The notes under the pieces are model-generated. The model made no database searches. It saw nothing but the letters and a program-made list of their open reading frames with translations, and was not told where the DNA came from. From Chloranthus sessilifolius (lineage: Eukaryota; Streptophyta; Magnoliopsida; Chloranthales; Chloranthaceae): 64,000 bases of DNA. Location of the stretch: the NCBI GenBank assembly GCA_021018995.1, contig CM037595.1, forward strand, positions 78,617,159-78,681,158. The letters run 5' to 3'. The stretch's first letter is position 1. Every line of letters starts with the position of its first letter. Made by a program: the position numbers and the translations under genes. Positions 21,842 to 32,949 of the stretch are shown piece after piece.

Positions 21842-22609
21842 GTTTAGGTTTTAGGTGAATTTTGACGACAAACTTTTCTAGAGAGTTTTTGTGTGAGTCT
21901 TTGTAGGTTTAGGTTAGTTCCAATTCTGAAATAGAGTAAGATTGATTTTAATCATTGATCGATGAGCGATTCAGCAATGATGAAGGTCTTTCGATCAATG
22001 CGAAGCTAAACGATTCAGGCGGGGATCTCTTGTAAATTTTGGATAAGTATACAATAAAGTTATGTTTTTCTTTTATTTTGAGTCCTGTTTTATGGTACGA
22101 TTACATGTTTAAGGTTTCGAGAGTCATCGAGAATGACCGATTGTAAATTTTTAATTATATTTGATTTAATTCCAATGGCCTTGTAGGGATTGGGGTTAGA
22201 TTAGTTAGGATATTCATCAACGGACTAGGACTTGTAGGGCAGTTTTAGTTGGTTACATGCAATGATGCCTTGACTCTTAGATATGTCTAATTCATATATG
22301 ATGCGACAGAGCTTGTAGCCTGGAGCGGAGGTAACTGAGATTCATTATAGAAAAGGAATAGGGTTTATTGTATACGAGTCTGAGATCCAAGAGAGATCCC
22401 AGACTGCCTTCTCATCTCTTATTTTAAAACTGTTTAGGTTTTCTCTTTATTTTTTGTATTTAGGAAACTTAATTTGATATATTTAAGTTATTAAAATAAA
22501 ATAGAGATTAGATATGATAAATGACAAGTCTTTGTAGTTTGACACCCGTGTACATGCTCTAGTACATTCGAACTTGTGCACTTGCAAGGTTTCTATTTAT
22601 AAACGATCA

Positions 22610-23641
22610 AGTTTTTAGCGTCGTTGCCAGGGATCGACTCCGGGTCACCTGCGTGACTGGTGAGAATACTCAAACTCAGAATTTCTTGCTTAGAAAATAT
22701 TTTGCACTTTCACCATGCTTAGGTCCGGAAATCAAAAGATTAGTTCAAATTTGAAATTTTAGGATCTTAAGAAAGACTACACCCGGTGAGCTTTAGAACT
22801 TTTTCCTCATTCTTGATGAGTGCTAAAATAAATTCGGAGTATCTTCGGAATTTGTGCGTACTTTTAAATCTCATACACTTCTTATTGGTTTGTTTATTTT
22901 GCATTATTGTATATCATCGCACTGGAGCGCATTGTGTTTGAACTCAAGACAAATAGGCATCCTTACTACCTTGTGAGGAAATAATCGAAGGTCGTCTTTG
23001 ATTCATTTGAACCTAAAATGCCCCACCTCATGTTGATTTACCTTTTTGCACCCCTTTGAGCTTTACTGAAATTTTTATGGTAATATATTTTTTTGATAGG
23101 CTATATTAACCATACCCCACACCAGTTTAGAAAATTCAAAGCCTAACCCTTCAATCTCTAAGAAATTGGGACAGAGGGATGAGAATAAGAGAGTAAGTGG
23201 AGAGGTATGCTTGTAGGGAGCCTATGGCAGAAAAAAAAATCAATTGTGAAGGGGGAGATAAAGAAATTAAAAAAGAGAGTAGAAAAATGGAAGGAAATGA
23301 AAATGTATAAGGTGATGTCAAAAAGAAAAGAAAAAGAAGAAAAAAGAAAGAAAAGAAAGTTGAGAAAAAGTAAAAAAAAAAGAAAATGGAAATTCTGAAA
23401 AATTCGAAAAAAGAGAGTGAAAAATGAAAAAATTGAATGTAATCTTTTCCAGTTTCTCAGAGAAATTTGAATCCAATTTCCCTTTCTTTCTTAACCTTCA
23501 CTCGAGCCCCAGTACAACCTTGAAAAAAAACCATTTTGATCCAATCTCTGTTGGCAAATGCCTTATGGAGAGTGATAATGCAATGCTTATGGTGTTTTGA
23601 TATAACACGCTTAGATACAAGCATCATTCTTTATGAGATTT
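22610..23641 (+). mobile_element. Short interior of the plus Athila-like element
   Basis: About 1 kb without coding domains. 22640-23110 is leader-like; 23215-23440 is a purine-rich stretch (AAGAAAAGAAAGAAAAG-like words); 23440-23640 is homologous, inverted, to 25830-26040, i.e. to the noncoding zone near the 3' end of the partner element (shared AGCCCCAGTACAACC and TTTCTTAACCTTCAC). No gag or pol was seen between primer site and 3' zone. Confidence 0.6.
22616..22640 (+). promoter_or_regulatory. Primer-binding site of the plus Athila-like element
   Basis: AGCGTCGTTGCCAGGGATCG, six bases after the LTR end, is very close to TGGCGCCGTTGCCGGGGA, the tRNA-Asp-type primer site known from plant Athila/Tat elements. 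It sets the orientation and shows that 21122-22609 is a 5' LTR. Confidence 0.75.
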
Positions 23642-25190
23642 TGATCTTTTTATTTACAAACGTTGGAAGTGCACAAGTTTGAATGTACTAAGGCAAGTAC
23701 AAGGGTGTCAAACCACAGAGATTTATCGTTTATCTCTTATTTAACTTCTATTTTATGAAATATTTTGTAGCATTAGTTGTCCTAATTTATTCTAAAATAA
23801 ATAAAAGAAAATATAAATAGTTGGAAATAGGAAAAGAGAAGGCAGTTAGGAATCTCTCTTGGATTTCAGATTAGTAGCCAATAAAGCCTACTACTTTCCT
23901 ATACCCTGGTACCCCAACTCCTGACTACAAGCTCAGTTGCATCGTTTATGACTTAGCGAGATCTAATCATGAGTTAGATAACCTAATCGTTAAGCATCAT
24001 TTCATGTAACCAACTAAGACTAACCTACAAGGTCGTAGCTCGTCTGTGAGTATCCTATCTAATCTAGTTCCTAAGCCCTACCAGGACAATAAGAGTAGAT
24101 TAAATATAATTAAACCATTACAATCTCTCATTCTCGATGACTCTCAGAACCTCCAACATGCAATCATACCATTCTAGGGATTAAAAATAGAAAAAGAAAT
24201 AAAACTTTATTGAATTCCCATATGAAATTTACAAGAGATCCCTGGCCGAAGCTTTATACATGCATCGATTCAGAGTTCTTCTTCATCACTGAAGGAGGCT
24301 CTGATCGATGATCACAATCAATCTCTCTCCATTCCAGACTATTCCTAACCTAATCTATGGAAAGTCAAGTCAGAGCCCTCTAGAAAAGTTTCAGTGCGAG
24401 TCCCCTAAAACCTAAACCTAGGGTCCTTATTTATAGATTACAAAGCCTTAGAATAAGTATACATGACAAGTAACCCTATAAAATTCCTAAAAATCCTCTA
24501 AGGAAGAAGAATCTGGATGGGAATCACGCAACTTTGAGTAATCCAGTCGTTTGGAAGAGAAATCCGGAGAAGATCTCGACGTTGAACCTCATCTACAGCT
24601 GTGCGAACCTGGATTTTCGCTCAGAAATCTTGTTGTGACCGGTCGAAAGTGAAGCACTGACCGATCAACTTTTGAGTCCTTCTCCAGGTTGAAGTCGCCC
24701 CGCGAAGCTTCAGTTTTCATTAATTTCTAGACTGGTCGAACCAGGTGTGACCGGTTGAAATATTCTTCTATGATTTTTCCATTCTGTTTCTTGCATTTTC
24801 GACCGGTGAGCTGAGTCCTGACCGGTCTCTCTTTATATTTCTAAAGCTTTAGGAGTTCTGATCAGTCGAATCCGATGCCTCGACCGGTCCATTCTTGCTC
24901 TATTCTCTTCTTTGTGGACTCCTCTCTGTTGCTCTATCCTGACTGGCCGAATTTGTAATTTCGACCAGTCCAAAAGACCTTTGAGTTCTTTCCTTTCAGC
25001 TGTTTTCTTTTGGGTTCTTGCCTTTGCTTGGGTTGCTTCCTATTTTTGCTCTTTTAACACTTTTATCATTTAACCCGCTTTCACACCTGTTGCAACACAA
25101 CTTGAACTAAAATTGCACATTAGTAGTTAAGTGAGGATTAACTAAGCCAAGATTTGGGGATAATTTATACAACTTTTGAGTCCAATCACA
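23642..25190 (-). mobile_element. Athila-like LTR (minus orientation, 3' LTR)
   Basis: In minus direction it starts TGTGATTGGACTC at 25190 directly after a polypurine tract, and ends AAAAAGATCA at 23642. It has a TATA box near 24427-24436, and the GACCGGTC word array (24980-24630) lies upstream of it. Identity to 21122-22609 is visible throughout but clearly below that of young LTR pairs, so the two belong to one old family or to sister families. Confidence 0.8.
24630..24980. repeat. TCGACCGGTCGA word array in minus Athila-like LTR
   Basis: About ten copies or half copies (GTGACCGGTCGAAA, TTCGACCGGTGAGC, CTCGACCGGTCC, TTTCGACCAGTCC), at the position equivalent to 21125-21670. Confidence 0.8.
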
Positions 25191-25215
25191 CCCCCAAACC
25201 TCAACTTTGCTAGTC
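25191..25215 (-). promoter_or_regulatory. Polypurine tract of minus Athila-like element
   Basis: The minus strand reads GTTGAGGTTTGGGGG right before the LTR start. TTTGCTCGGGGACTAGCAAA just upstream is the sequence commonly found there in plant Athila/Tat elements. It primes plus-strand DNA synthesis. Confidence 0.7.
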
Positions 25216-26647
25216 CCCGAGCAAAGACAACATTAAAACCATAACTCAGAAGCAAATTATTTTAATAATATACAAACTAGTCTAAGAAATTAAAGAGCCA
25301 CTTTCGTAGGGAGCACAGTTACATTTAGCATATGTAACAAGCCTTTAAACCCCTAGGTGATCCCTAGTGGAGGAGTTTTGTCTCCTGAGAGTTTTCAGTG
25401 AAGACGCCCACAAACTTCAAAAACTGTTTCAAAACCATCGGTAAAAGAAATTTCAAAATCAGTTTTCATATAATATATACATTCAAAATAAAAACACATT
25501 TCAGCTTGCAAATTTTTATTTTCATGTACCGATATCATGACAGTTCCACTGTTGTTTATTCCAATCAACCTAACGCTTCGATCTTTAAAACAATCTTTCA
25601 TCCATGCCTAGAGTATGGTGTGTGCATGTGCCAATGCTTAAATCGTTCTATCTCTGGATTAATCCAAACCTGGAATCATCGGATCCCATGTTTTGACTCA
25701 ATCCTAACCTTAGGTATATGCTCACAAAAAAGTCACTCCAATGAATGGGCTATGTTTTCACTCACACGTGGGATGGAGTTGCAACACAAATTAAAGGATC
25801 CCACATGATATAAGAAAGGTGGTGTATCACAGAAATTTAAAAAGTAATCTCATGAAAGAATGATATTTATTTTTTAAGCATGTTATACTATGTACCATAG
25901 TTATTGTATCATTACCCTCCACAAGGCATTTACCACCTGAGATCAGATCAAAGAGGTTTTTTTCAAAGGTTGTAGTGGGGCTTGGGTGAAGGTTAAGAAA
26001 GAAGGGAAATTGTATCCAAATTTTTTTGAGAAATTGGGAAAAAGGTACACTTAGTTTTCTCATTTTCACTCCCCCTACTGCATTTTTCAGAATTTTACTC
26101 TCTTTTTATTTTCTGCTCAAATTTTCTCCTTTTTATTCCTTCATCTTCCTAATACTACTTCGTGTTCTTCAATATATGATGGAAGACATTCAAGATCATG
26201 AATCACACAGTTGGGCACAACACTCCTAAACCTAAGTGGTGCTATGTCCTCATTGCACACAACTAAAAATATTATACAAGCAAAGAGGCAACTATAATAG
26301 GTGAGAGGTGAACCAGCAATAAACACAGTAGCTCGGACAAATCGAGACGATAGTGCAGCATTTTAACCCTTTGGATAGGTCAGACACAGACCCCAAAATC
26401 ATTAAACAAGAACAATCATGGGCTCAGACCCCCAAACCTGTTCCAAAAAATCATCCACACCTCCACAACATAGTTAGCAAGCGCGAAACAAAAATAACAA
26501 ATTATATATATACATACATATATATATATATATATATATTCAAAATGTATAATATACAGACTCCTGTGTACAAAAATTGAAAACCTAGGAAAAAGCTAAA
26601 CAAGTTTAAGCAGTTGCAGCGACCCAAAAGGTGAAGAGCGGCGATCC
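25216..26647 (-). mobile_element. 3' noncoding interior of minus Athila-like element
   Basis: No coding domain. 25830-26040 matches 23440-23640 inverted. A (TA)n run lies at 26503-26539. The sequence continues beyond the inserted solo LTR at 29520. Confidence 0.6.
26503..26539. repeat. (TA)n microsatellite
   Basis: About 37 bp of TATATA interrupted by TACATACA. Confidence 0.9.
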
Positions 26648-26652
26648 ATTGG
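26648..26652. other. Target-site duplication ATTGG (left copy)
   Basis: ATTGG immediately before the LTR start; the second copy is at 29520-29524. Confidence 0.9.
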
Positions 26653-27465
26653 TGTAACATCCCGAAAATTTGGACTTTGAATAGTGTACCTCGGGACGAG
26701 TGCCCGACTTTGAATAGAGTACCTTCAGATGCGTGCCCGTCTGATCACTTATTTGATCAAGTGAAGTCAACTTGATGACCTTGGTTGGACTAGTTTAGTG
26801 CGAAAGTGCACACTCGTGTAGTGTAAAAGCATTTAAGTGGGGCCATATACGTCTGAAACGTGTATGTGTTTCACATGAGAGCCGATCCTTTTTGCTTTAG
26901 GGGAAGGCTAGCTTCTTTTAGAAGCTTAGCTGTGTGAAAGAGTTGAGGCTTGGGGTTAGGGCTTTGGAAGAGAGAAAGAGGAAGAAGAAGAAGGAGAAAT
27001 CTTGCGGATCCGGATGCGTCGAGTTTAGGTTTTTTGTGTGAAAACGTTTTGTGGACTCGTAGAAAGGAAGTTTTGCCGCCGGCTTCGACGTTTGTGCGTT
27101 GGTTGTGTGATTTGGAGCCGTTTGGGGGTTTGGAAGCCCATTCTTTGAGCGAAGAGATCGTGTGTTTTGATCGGTTAATCGTAGCATGGGTTTGTGTGGA
27201 AGGTTTACTGACGATTGAGAGGGGTTGGTTGTGATCGTGGAGTTCGGAGATGCTCGGTTTGGGTTTTGGAAACCCTCTTGCGAAACAAAGAAGATGATCC
27301 GATCTTTGAGTTAATCGGTCGATTCAAGGTAGGAAATCCATGCTAGGTGAGTTTATATACTTTATTTTATGGTTGTATAATTATATGTGAGATTTGGGTT
27401 AAATTTGAGGAAGAAGAATTAGATTTTGAATGAGAAAACCCAAGGTTTGGGCGAAATCTGTAATT

Positions 27466-27710
27466 TTTGATCGATCGAATTGATTTCGATCAATAGAATT
27501 TGGCTTAAGACTGATGAAATTCATTTCCTGAAGGTTTTCGATCTATCGAAATGGATTTTGATCGATCGAGTTTCAAATTCAATCGATTGAAAGGTATAGA
27601 ACAGAGAGTGTTATGAATTTCTGTTGGAATTCGATCGATCGAAATGGATTTCGATCGATCGAGTTTCAAATTCGATCAATCGAAATTAGATTTCGATTGA
27701 TCGAATTTGA
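27466..27710. repeat. TTCGATCGATCGAA palindrome array in solo LTR 3
   Basis: About ten copies or variants (TCGATCTATCGA, TCAATCGATTGA, TCGATCAATCGA) alternate with ATGGATT and GTTTCAAA spacers. It lies 0.8-1.05 kb into the LTR, like the arrays of LTR 1 and 2. Confidence 0.88.
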
Positions 27711-28547
27711 CTATGCGCGCCGACAGTGCTTCGGTATTTTAGCCTTAACTTTCTATCCCGAACTCGAAATCAGGTGATTCTTGAGGCGTTGGAAAGAGAA
27801 CAACTAGACCTACAACTTTCATGTATATTAAAATTAATGAATCAAATTTTATAAAGGTTAAAATTTGGAGGGAAGTTATATCAAGTTTGAGTTGGCGCGT
27901 TTCGACTGAAGTACCTATACAATCTCGATATTTTAGCCGTAACATTTTGTACCGAACTCTGATTGACAAGATTCTTGTTGCATTGGAAAGATGACTTCGA
28001 GATCTACAATTTTTATGTTTTAAATAACTCATGAATCTAAAATTTTAAAGGTCAAAATTTTATGGGAAGGTACGCCAAATTTTAGATTATCATGAATTTG
28101 TCCGTTTCCACCTCGTGTTGAGAAACATTTATAGATGTCTAAGTTTCTAGTAACTAGAGTTAGTCTTTGATACATGTTATGTTCGTGATGTAGATTGAGG
28201 ATGAAAAGCCATAGATAGAGCTTCGCTTGGCTTCGTGCAACATTGAGGTTAAGGTAGGGGAAATTTACCATCTAATTGCATTTTTGATTTTGTTCATAGA
28301 TGATGTGATATGAATGAATACTTGGTAACTATTTTAGAAAATATGAAAGTTTTGAAGTATGAATTTGTAATTGAACGCATGTGTCTATTCATTTCGTTTA
28401 TGTATTGGTTTTCGTTCCGTTCACGTATCTTGTTGTGTTTCGTTCCGTATCCATTTGTGTTTCGTCCCATTTCCGAATTCATTCATGTTTCTGGTAAGGA
28501 TGAGAACTCTTTGAATCTGAACAACGAGTGGCAGAGAGGAGTTGAGT

Positions 28548-28838
28548 CTCCGAAGAGGGGTTGAGTCCCCGGGGTTTTTACTCTGTTCCCACTTATGGGA
28601 TGCTTTGACCCCTCATTAATTTGTGACCCTATGTGATGTGATTTGATGATACTTTGTGTGCAAAGAGGGGTTGAGTCCCCGAGGTTACGACCTTGTTCCC
28701 ACTTATGGGATGCTTTGGCCATCTGATATATGTGCTTCGGTTCACCGCTTATGGGATGTGTTGGTGATACTTTGTGTGTAAAGAGGGGTTGAGTCCTCAA
28801 GGTTTTTACCTTGTTCTCGCTATGGGATGCTTTGGCTT
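28548..28838. repeat. 115-bp tandem repeat in solo LTR 3
   Basis: Three imperfect copies of a block that begins AAGAGGGGTTGAGTCCCC and ends TTATGGGATGCTTTGG (starts near 28551, 28662 and 28780). GGGG and CCCC in the first word can pair. Confidence 0.85.
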
Positions 28839-29176
28839 TCGATACGTTTGTTCCGTTTCTTGATACGCCTCATTTCTCGTATGCTTCGATTTGATGATAT
28901 GGTGCTCCGTTTTGTTATGCTCTTACCGTGATATGTCACCGTTTCTAATATGTTCTGTTTTAATTTATTCTACTTCTATTTTCAGCTATGTTTTGATAAG
29001 TATCTTTGTTTTTCATATGTATTTGTTCTCGATATTCTTTGTTTCCGCTGCGCTATGTTTTGAAAATGAAAATGTAATATTTGCAACTCAGTTTGATACA
29101 AATGATTTTGAAATTATGTCACCGAATCTATGCACTTCAATGATAAGATGTGAATTGTGTTTGAATTTCTTCTACT

Positions 29177-29222
29177 GGGCTTAGATGAAGCTCACCCTTC
29201 GACTATACGTCACAGGTTTGGC
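29177..29222 (+). promoter_or_regulatory. Conserved U5-side hairpin block of LTR 3
   Basis: GGGCTT-AGATG-AAGCTC then CACCCTTCGACTATACGTC. The stem differs from LTR 1 and 2 but still pairs fully (one G-U). Confidence 0.7.
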
Positions 29223-29519
29223 AGTTAGCGAGATATGGGATTTGGGGTTGAGGACTTGTGGAGTAGTAAGATTTCAGGATCGTAGATTGCATTTGAGTTT
29301 TGGTAAGTGTAGTTTTGTAATTCTTTGAATACACTTGTAGGTACTTAATTACTGTTCTTTCACTGTAGAACTGGAGTTTATGTTTTCGCTTTGTTGTACC
29401 AATATTTTCTGTATCAGATTGTGATCTACGATCTGGTAGTTCGGATTTTCCCATTTGGGTTAAGTAAAAAAAAAAAAAAAGTCTCAAAATTTTAGGTTGG
29501 GAAAATTCGGGCTGTCACA

Positions 29520-30340
29520 ATTGGTCTTTAAAACCAAAGGATCCAACCCTTCCAAAAAGATATTTCTCTTCCTAGCCCGGGTGGGTGCATCTAATAGAAG
29601 ATGTAAAATACATTGGGCCAAGCAAGGAAATTACACCAAAGGCGGAGGCGGAGGTGGGGAAGGCAGGCGATATCTCTGGCGTTTGGGAGGGAGAATAGTC
29701 TCCCATATGTCTTTCTCGACTTCTGGCATTGTGGTGCCTCCCTTCGCAAACGATTGGTAATAGCCGTCTGGATCGCGGACGAGTCTGGTTCACCGGCCAT
29801 GGCGAAAAAGGGTTTTAAGGAAATGGAAGATGAAGAGATGGGTGAAACGAACGAGATGGGGGTTGGTTTTATAGTGGAGGGTGGTGGAGAAGATGAAGGC
29901 TTGTGATTTAATGGGGAAGGTGGACGGTTGGAAGGTGAGAGGGCGAGCGACAAAAGTTCAAATGACACACACTGCTCAAGGAAGAAGAAAACTGTTGGGG
30001 AAAACTAGAGCAAGACCGGTCGAAAATAGATTTCGATTGGTCATAAGGGCTTTAAATAGGCCCATGCTTACAACTTGACCGGTCGAAACAGTCCCAACCG
30101 GTCTAAATATTAGAGCAAAGGAAATTTCTCTAGTGCTGCTTCAAAGTCGTAGTGCAAAATCCCATTTTTCGATCAGTTGAATTTTATTTCGACTGGTCTG
30201 AGCACAACAAAAATTGGCTTTTGCTATGTTCCTTAATTTATGAGCAACCTGACTGGTTGAAACAAATTCTATTAGAGAGCTCTGTTCTCAGCCTAGATTT
30301 TATTAACACATCTAAATCCTTAAACTAATAGTTTACAATT
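29520..30340 (-). pseudogene. Internal transcription unit of minus Athila-like element (ORF of unknown function)
   Basis: A minus-strand frame (29968-29591) starts MSFELLSLALSPSNRPPSP and continues with MAGEPDSSAIQTAITNRLRR; I recognise no domain. Upstream lie a TATA-like TATTTAAA (30051-30058, minus) and GACCGGTC words (30005-30280), the word family of this element's own LTR. The unit stands between gag and the 3' noncoding zone. A GGGAGGCAACCTAAG word on the minus strand near 30345 is of the kind found at the end of pol in plant Athila/Tat elements. Part of an old, broken element. Confidence 0.4.
30005..30280. repeat. GACCGGTCGAAA words inside minus Athila-like element
   Basis: Six or so copies or half copies (AAGACCGGTCGAAAA, TTGACCGGTCGAAAC, CAACCGGTCTAA, TTCGACTGGTCTG) around an internal TATA-like box. 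Confidence 0.75.
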
Positions 30341-30359
30341 GCTTAGGTTGCCTCCCAAG

Positions 30360-31294
30360 GAGCACTACGGATGCGTCGGTAGCTCGACAAGGTCAAAGCG
30401 CTCATCAGAGCACTGGCGAATCAGAGGAAGACGAAGTCTCCCCAGCCATTGCTTTGCCTTCCCTCACATCAATCGGTCACTCAGGCAACTGGGCCTCTTC
30501 TCTTTTGTTTAAAGCTACAACTAGTTCCCCTATTCAAGTTGCTAGTGCAATTCATGAATCTGTGAGAGCGCGGAGCAAATGCTCATGGTGTTCGCTCTGT
30601 TGCTGCCAAGTTTGGACTGCCTACAACATAGCTTCCTCCAGAGAGTTACTCTCGCAAGGCATATGATGTTGCTGCCCCAAAAATGGCGGAGCATTCGTCG
30701 ACTGAAAAGGCTGATTATTTCTCCACATACCATTGTGCTGCCAGGATAGACTTGGGTGGTTCCTCCAACTTGGATTATAAATATTAACACATCCACAATT
30801 GTTATCCAAACGCTAGAAGGAACCCACTGCAGCCGGATGATTTTGGGTTAATGTGGGGGTCATAGAGGTAGTAGGATGCGCAGGAACCTCTTGGGCAGGG
30901 TTTTGGTTAAGACCATGAACCTCACCTCCATGTGATGTTGGGTGTGATTTTATACCCAACATGGACTGGAATTTCATCTTCCAAAGTTTGAACTTTGGAA
31001 GAAAAGTCATCTTTGACTTCAAGTTATACAACCCTCCTCGCTTTGGAGGTGTGCTTCTCAAAATTTTTGGACCAGTCCATCTCGGTGCCAGGCGTGGCAC
31101 TGATTCCACACTGAGGATCCCTAAAAATTTCCATGCACTTGTTGCGGTATATGATAGAAATATACCCCCACAGGTGTTGGTGTGCGCTTTTTCTGGGTTC
31201 CTTTCAGTCACTGTTGAATCAGTAGCCCAATTCTGTCCAAATGGATTCTGGCAATGCAGTGTTTGGAATGTTAACAATAAAGGAGAGATTTTCC
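30360..31294 (-). pseudogene. Gag remnant of minus Athila-like element
   Basis: The minus strand encodes INIYNPSWRNHPSLSW-like sequence (about 30715-30800), close to the YNPGWRNHPNFSW motif I know from plant Athila-type gag. Upstream in sense direction (31290-30813) are readable stretches such as NWATDSTVTERNPEKAHTN, and in another frame FRDPQCGISATPGTEMDW. I could not assign which frame is original. No pol domain follows, so this element too seems to have been gag-only. The plus-strand frame at 30961-31314 is probably a shadow. Confidence 0.5.
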
Positions 31295-31479
31295 TAGTTG
31301 GTTGCGATCGCTAGTTGCAGATATTTAACGACACTGCAACACGTCAGTGATCATGCTTTAGAGCGGGTGTGGGTTACTTCTTTATTGAATCGTCCGCCTG
31401 CGAACGTCAGCAGCACTGACTCTTCTTATAATTTAGATAGTTTAGTTTTCCTTTTCTGTTCCTGTTATTAATGTAATTC

Positions 31480-32130
31480 TGGTTGGTTTAGATTTCCTAA
31501 TTCTATTATGAGTCTAGTTGTGGTCTTATTTGGAGTCTAATTAATTTAGTGCCCTAATACTACTAGAAGTCTAATTAATATTAGTCTCCTAATTGTGCTA
31601 GGAGTCTAATTAATCTAAATATTCTAATTTTACTAAGAATGCAAGTATGTTAATTCTAATGGAGTTCTAATTGAATCAAGCATGCTAATTATACTGAAAT
31701 TCTAGGTAAAGCAAGTATACTAGTTCTATTACAACTCTGATTGAAATAGAGAACTAATTTTACTAGAACTCTAATTAAAATAAAGGAATTAATTTTATTC
31801 AAATCTAATTAAAATATATAAATTAATTTTATTAAAATCTAATTAAAATAAATAAACTAATTTTATTAAAATTTTGATTAAAGTAACTATACTAAAAATC
31901 TAATTAAAATAAAGGAACTCATTTTATCAAATTTTCTAATCAGGTCGAGGAATTAACTTTACTAAAAAGAATTTGATCGCAAATAATGAATTAACTTTAG
32001 TAAATTTTAATTGAGATAAAGGAACTACCTTTTACTAATTCTAATTAAAGCAATAAATTATATATTATACTAAAATTCTAACTGAAGCAATGAATTAATT
32101 TTACTAAAGTTCTAATTAAAGCAATGAATT
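31480..32130. repeat. Degenerate AT-rich tandem repeat in LTR of element B
   Basis: Repeating CTAATTAAAATAAA / TTTTATTAAAATCTAATT units, counterpart of 14820-15330. Confidence 0.75.
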
Positions 32131-32949
32131 AATCCTACTAAAAATTTAAGAAAAAGGGGTTTTGTGCCTACTATGCTAAGGAGGATTGGCCTCGTTCCCG
32201 AGTACCCTCCGTAAGCTCCCTTGGGCAAATCGGGTGGCTGAGATTAAAGCAAATTGAATTTTGGATTATAAAATAGTATTTTTGGATTTTTAGAGTCGTT
32301 TTCGGGATTATAATGATGAATTAAATTATGAAACTAGAATTTTATAAAACTAAATTAATATTTGGGGTTTTAGAAATATTAAACTAAGGAATTAAAACTA
32401 GAATTTAAAATTTTAAGGACTGAATTCGAGTTCGAAATCAGAAAATCAGACTGTATGATTAAGGACTGGTTCTAGAAACTAAGAACTAGAATCAGAGATT
32501 AATGATAGGACTGAAGATTAAGATATTAGAATAAAATTAAAGTCTATGGTTGGTGAATTAGGCCATCAGATTAAGGACTGGTTCTAGAAATGGGGGAGTA
32601 GAACCAGAGATTAAAATTACAGTCTAAAAAAGATGCTACGGTCTAAAACTGAAAATATTTTATGTTAATAATTAATACTAAGGAATCCTAAATCTAAAGA
32701 CTAAATGGCTACGGTCGTAAACTAAAACTAAATTCTTACTTGAGGTTGGGCCTGTGGAGAGGAATCTTAAAAATTCGGAGCTTGAATCTTGAAATCATAG
32801 TTATGTTCTCTATGGGTTTGTTCTCGAAATTCTTTGTATTTGCCGTTCTCTCTCTGTGAAATTTTTAGCCTCTTTCGTCCTACCTCCTGGTCGAATTAAA
32901 AAAAAGGGCTTTTATAGGTTTTTTCTAATAAAATGCCCTGTTTCAGGCA

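Larger units (their letters stand above)
21122..22609 (+). mobile_element. Athila-like LTR (plus orientation)
   Basis: It starts TGTGACCGGTCTCC and ends AAACGATCA, and a primer-binding site follows. It is homologous, inverted, to 23642-25190: both share the first 80 bp, a TATA box (TCTATAAATAAGGACCC), the GACCGGTC word array before it and the end TTGTGCACTT. I call it Athila-like because of the primer site and the associated gag motif, not from a search. Confidence 0.8.
26653..29519 (+). mobile_element. Tekay-type solo LTR 3
   Basis: It starts TGTAACATCCCGAAAATTT and ends GGAAAATTCGGGCTGTCACA (each end can pair with the other), with exact 5-bp ATTGG duplications. No interior is attached, so this is a clean solo LTR of 2867 bp. 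It contains a TTCGATCGATCGAA palindrome array, a 115-bp tandem repeat and the conserved U5-side hairpin block. Ends and duplication are intact, so it looks younger than solo LTR 1. Confidence 0.95.

Noticed and set aside
23207-23398. Lys/Glu-rich small protein
   Set aside because: Product of a purine-rich low-complexity tract in a retrotransposon interior.
25398-25808. Plus-strand frame of 136 residues
   Set aside because: It lies in the 3' noncoding zone of the minus Athila-like element, has composition expected of AT-rich DNA and no domain.
28891-29184. Hydrophobic small protein in solo LTR 3
   Set aside because: T-rich LTR DNA gives Phe/Ile/Leu-rich frames by chance; no counterpart in LTR 1 or 2.
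30961-31314. Plus-strand frame of 117 residues
   Set aside because: It lies opposite the gag-like minus strand, runs into the LTR and has no recognisable domain.
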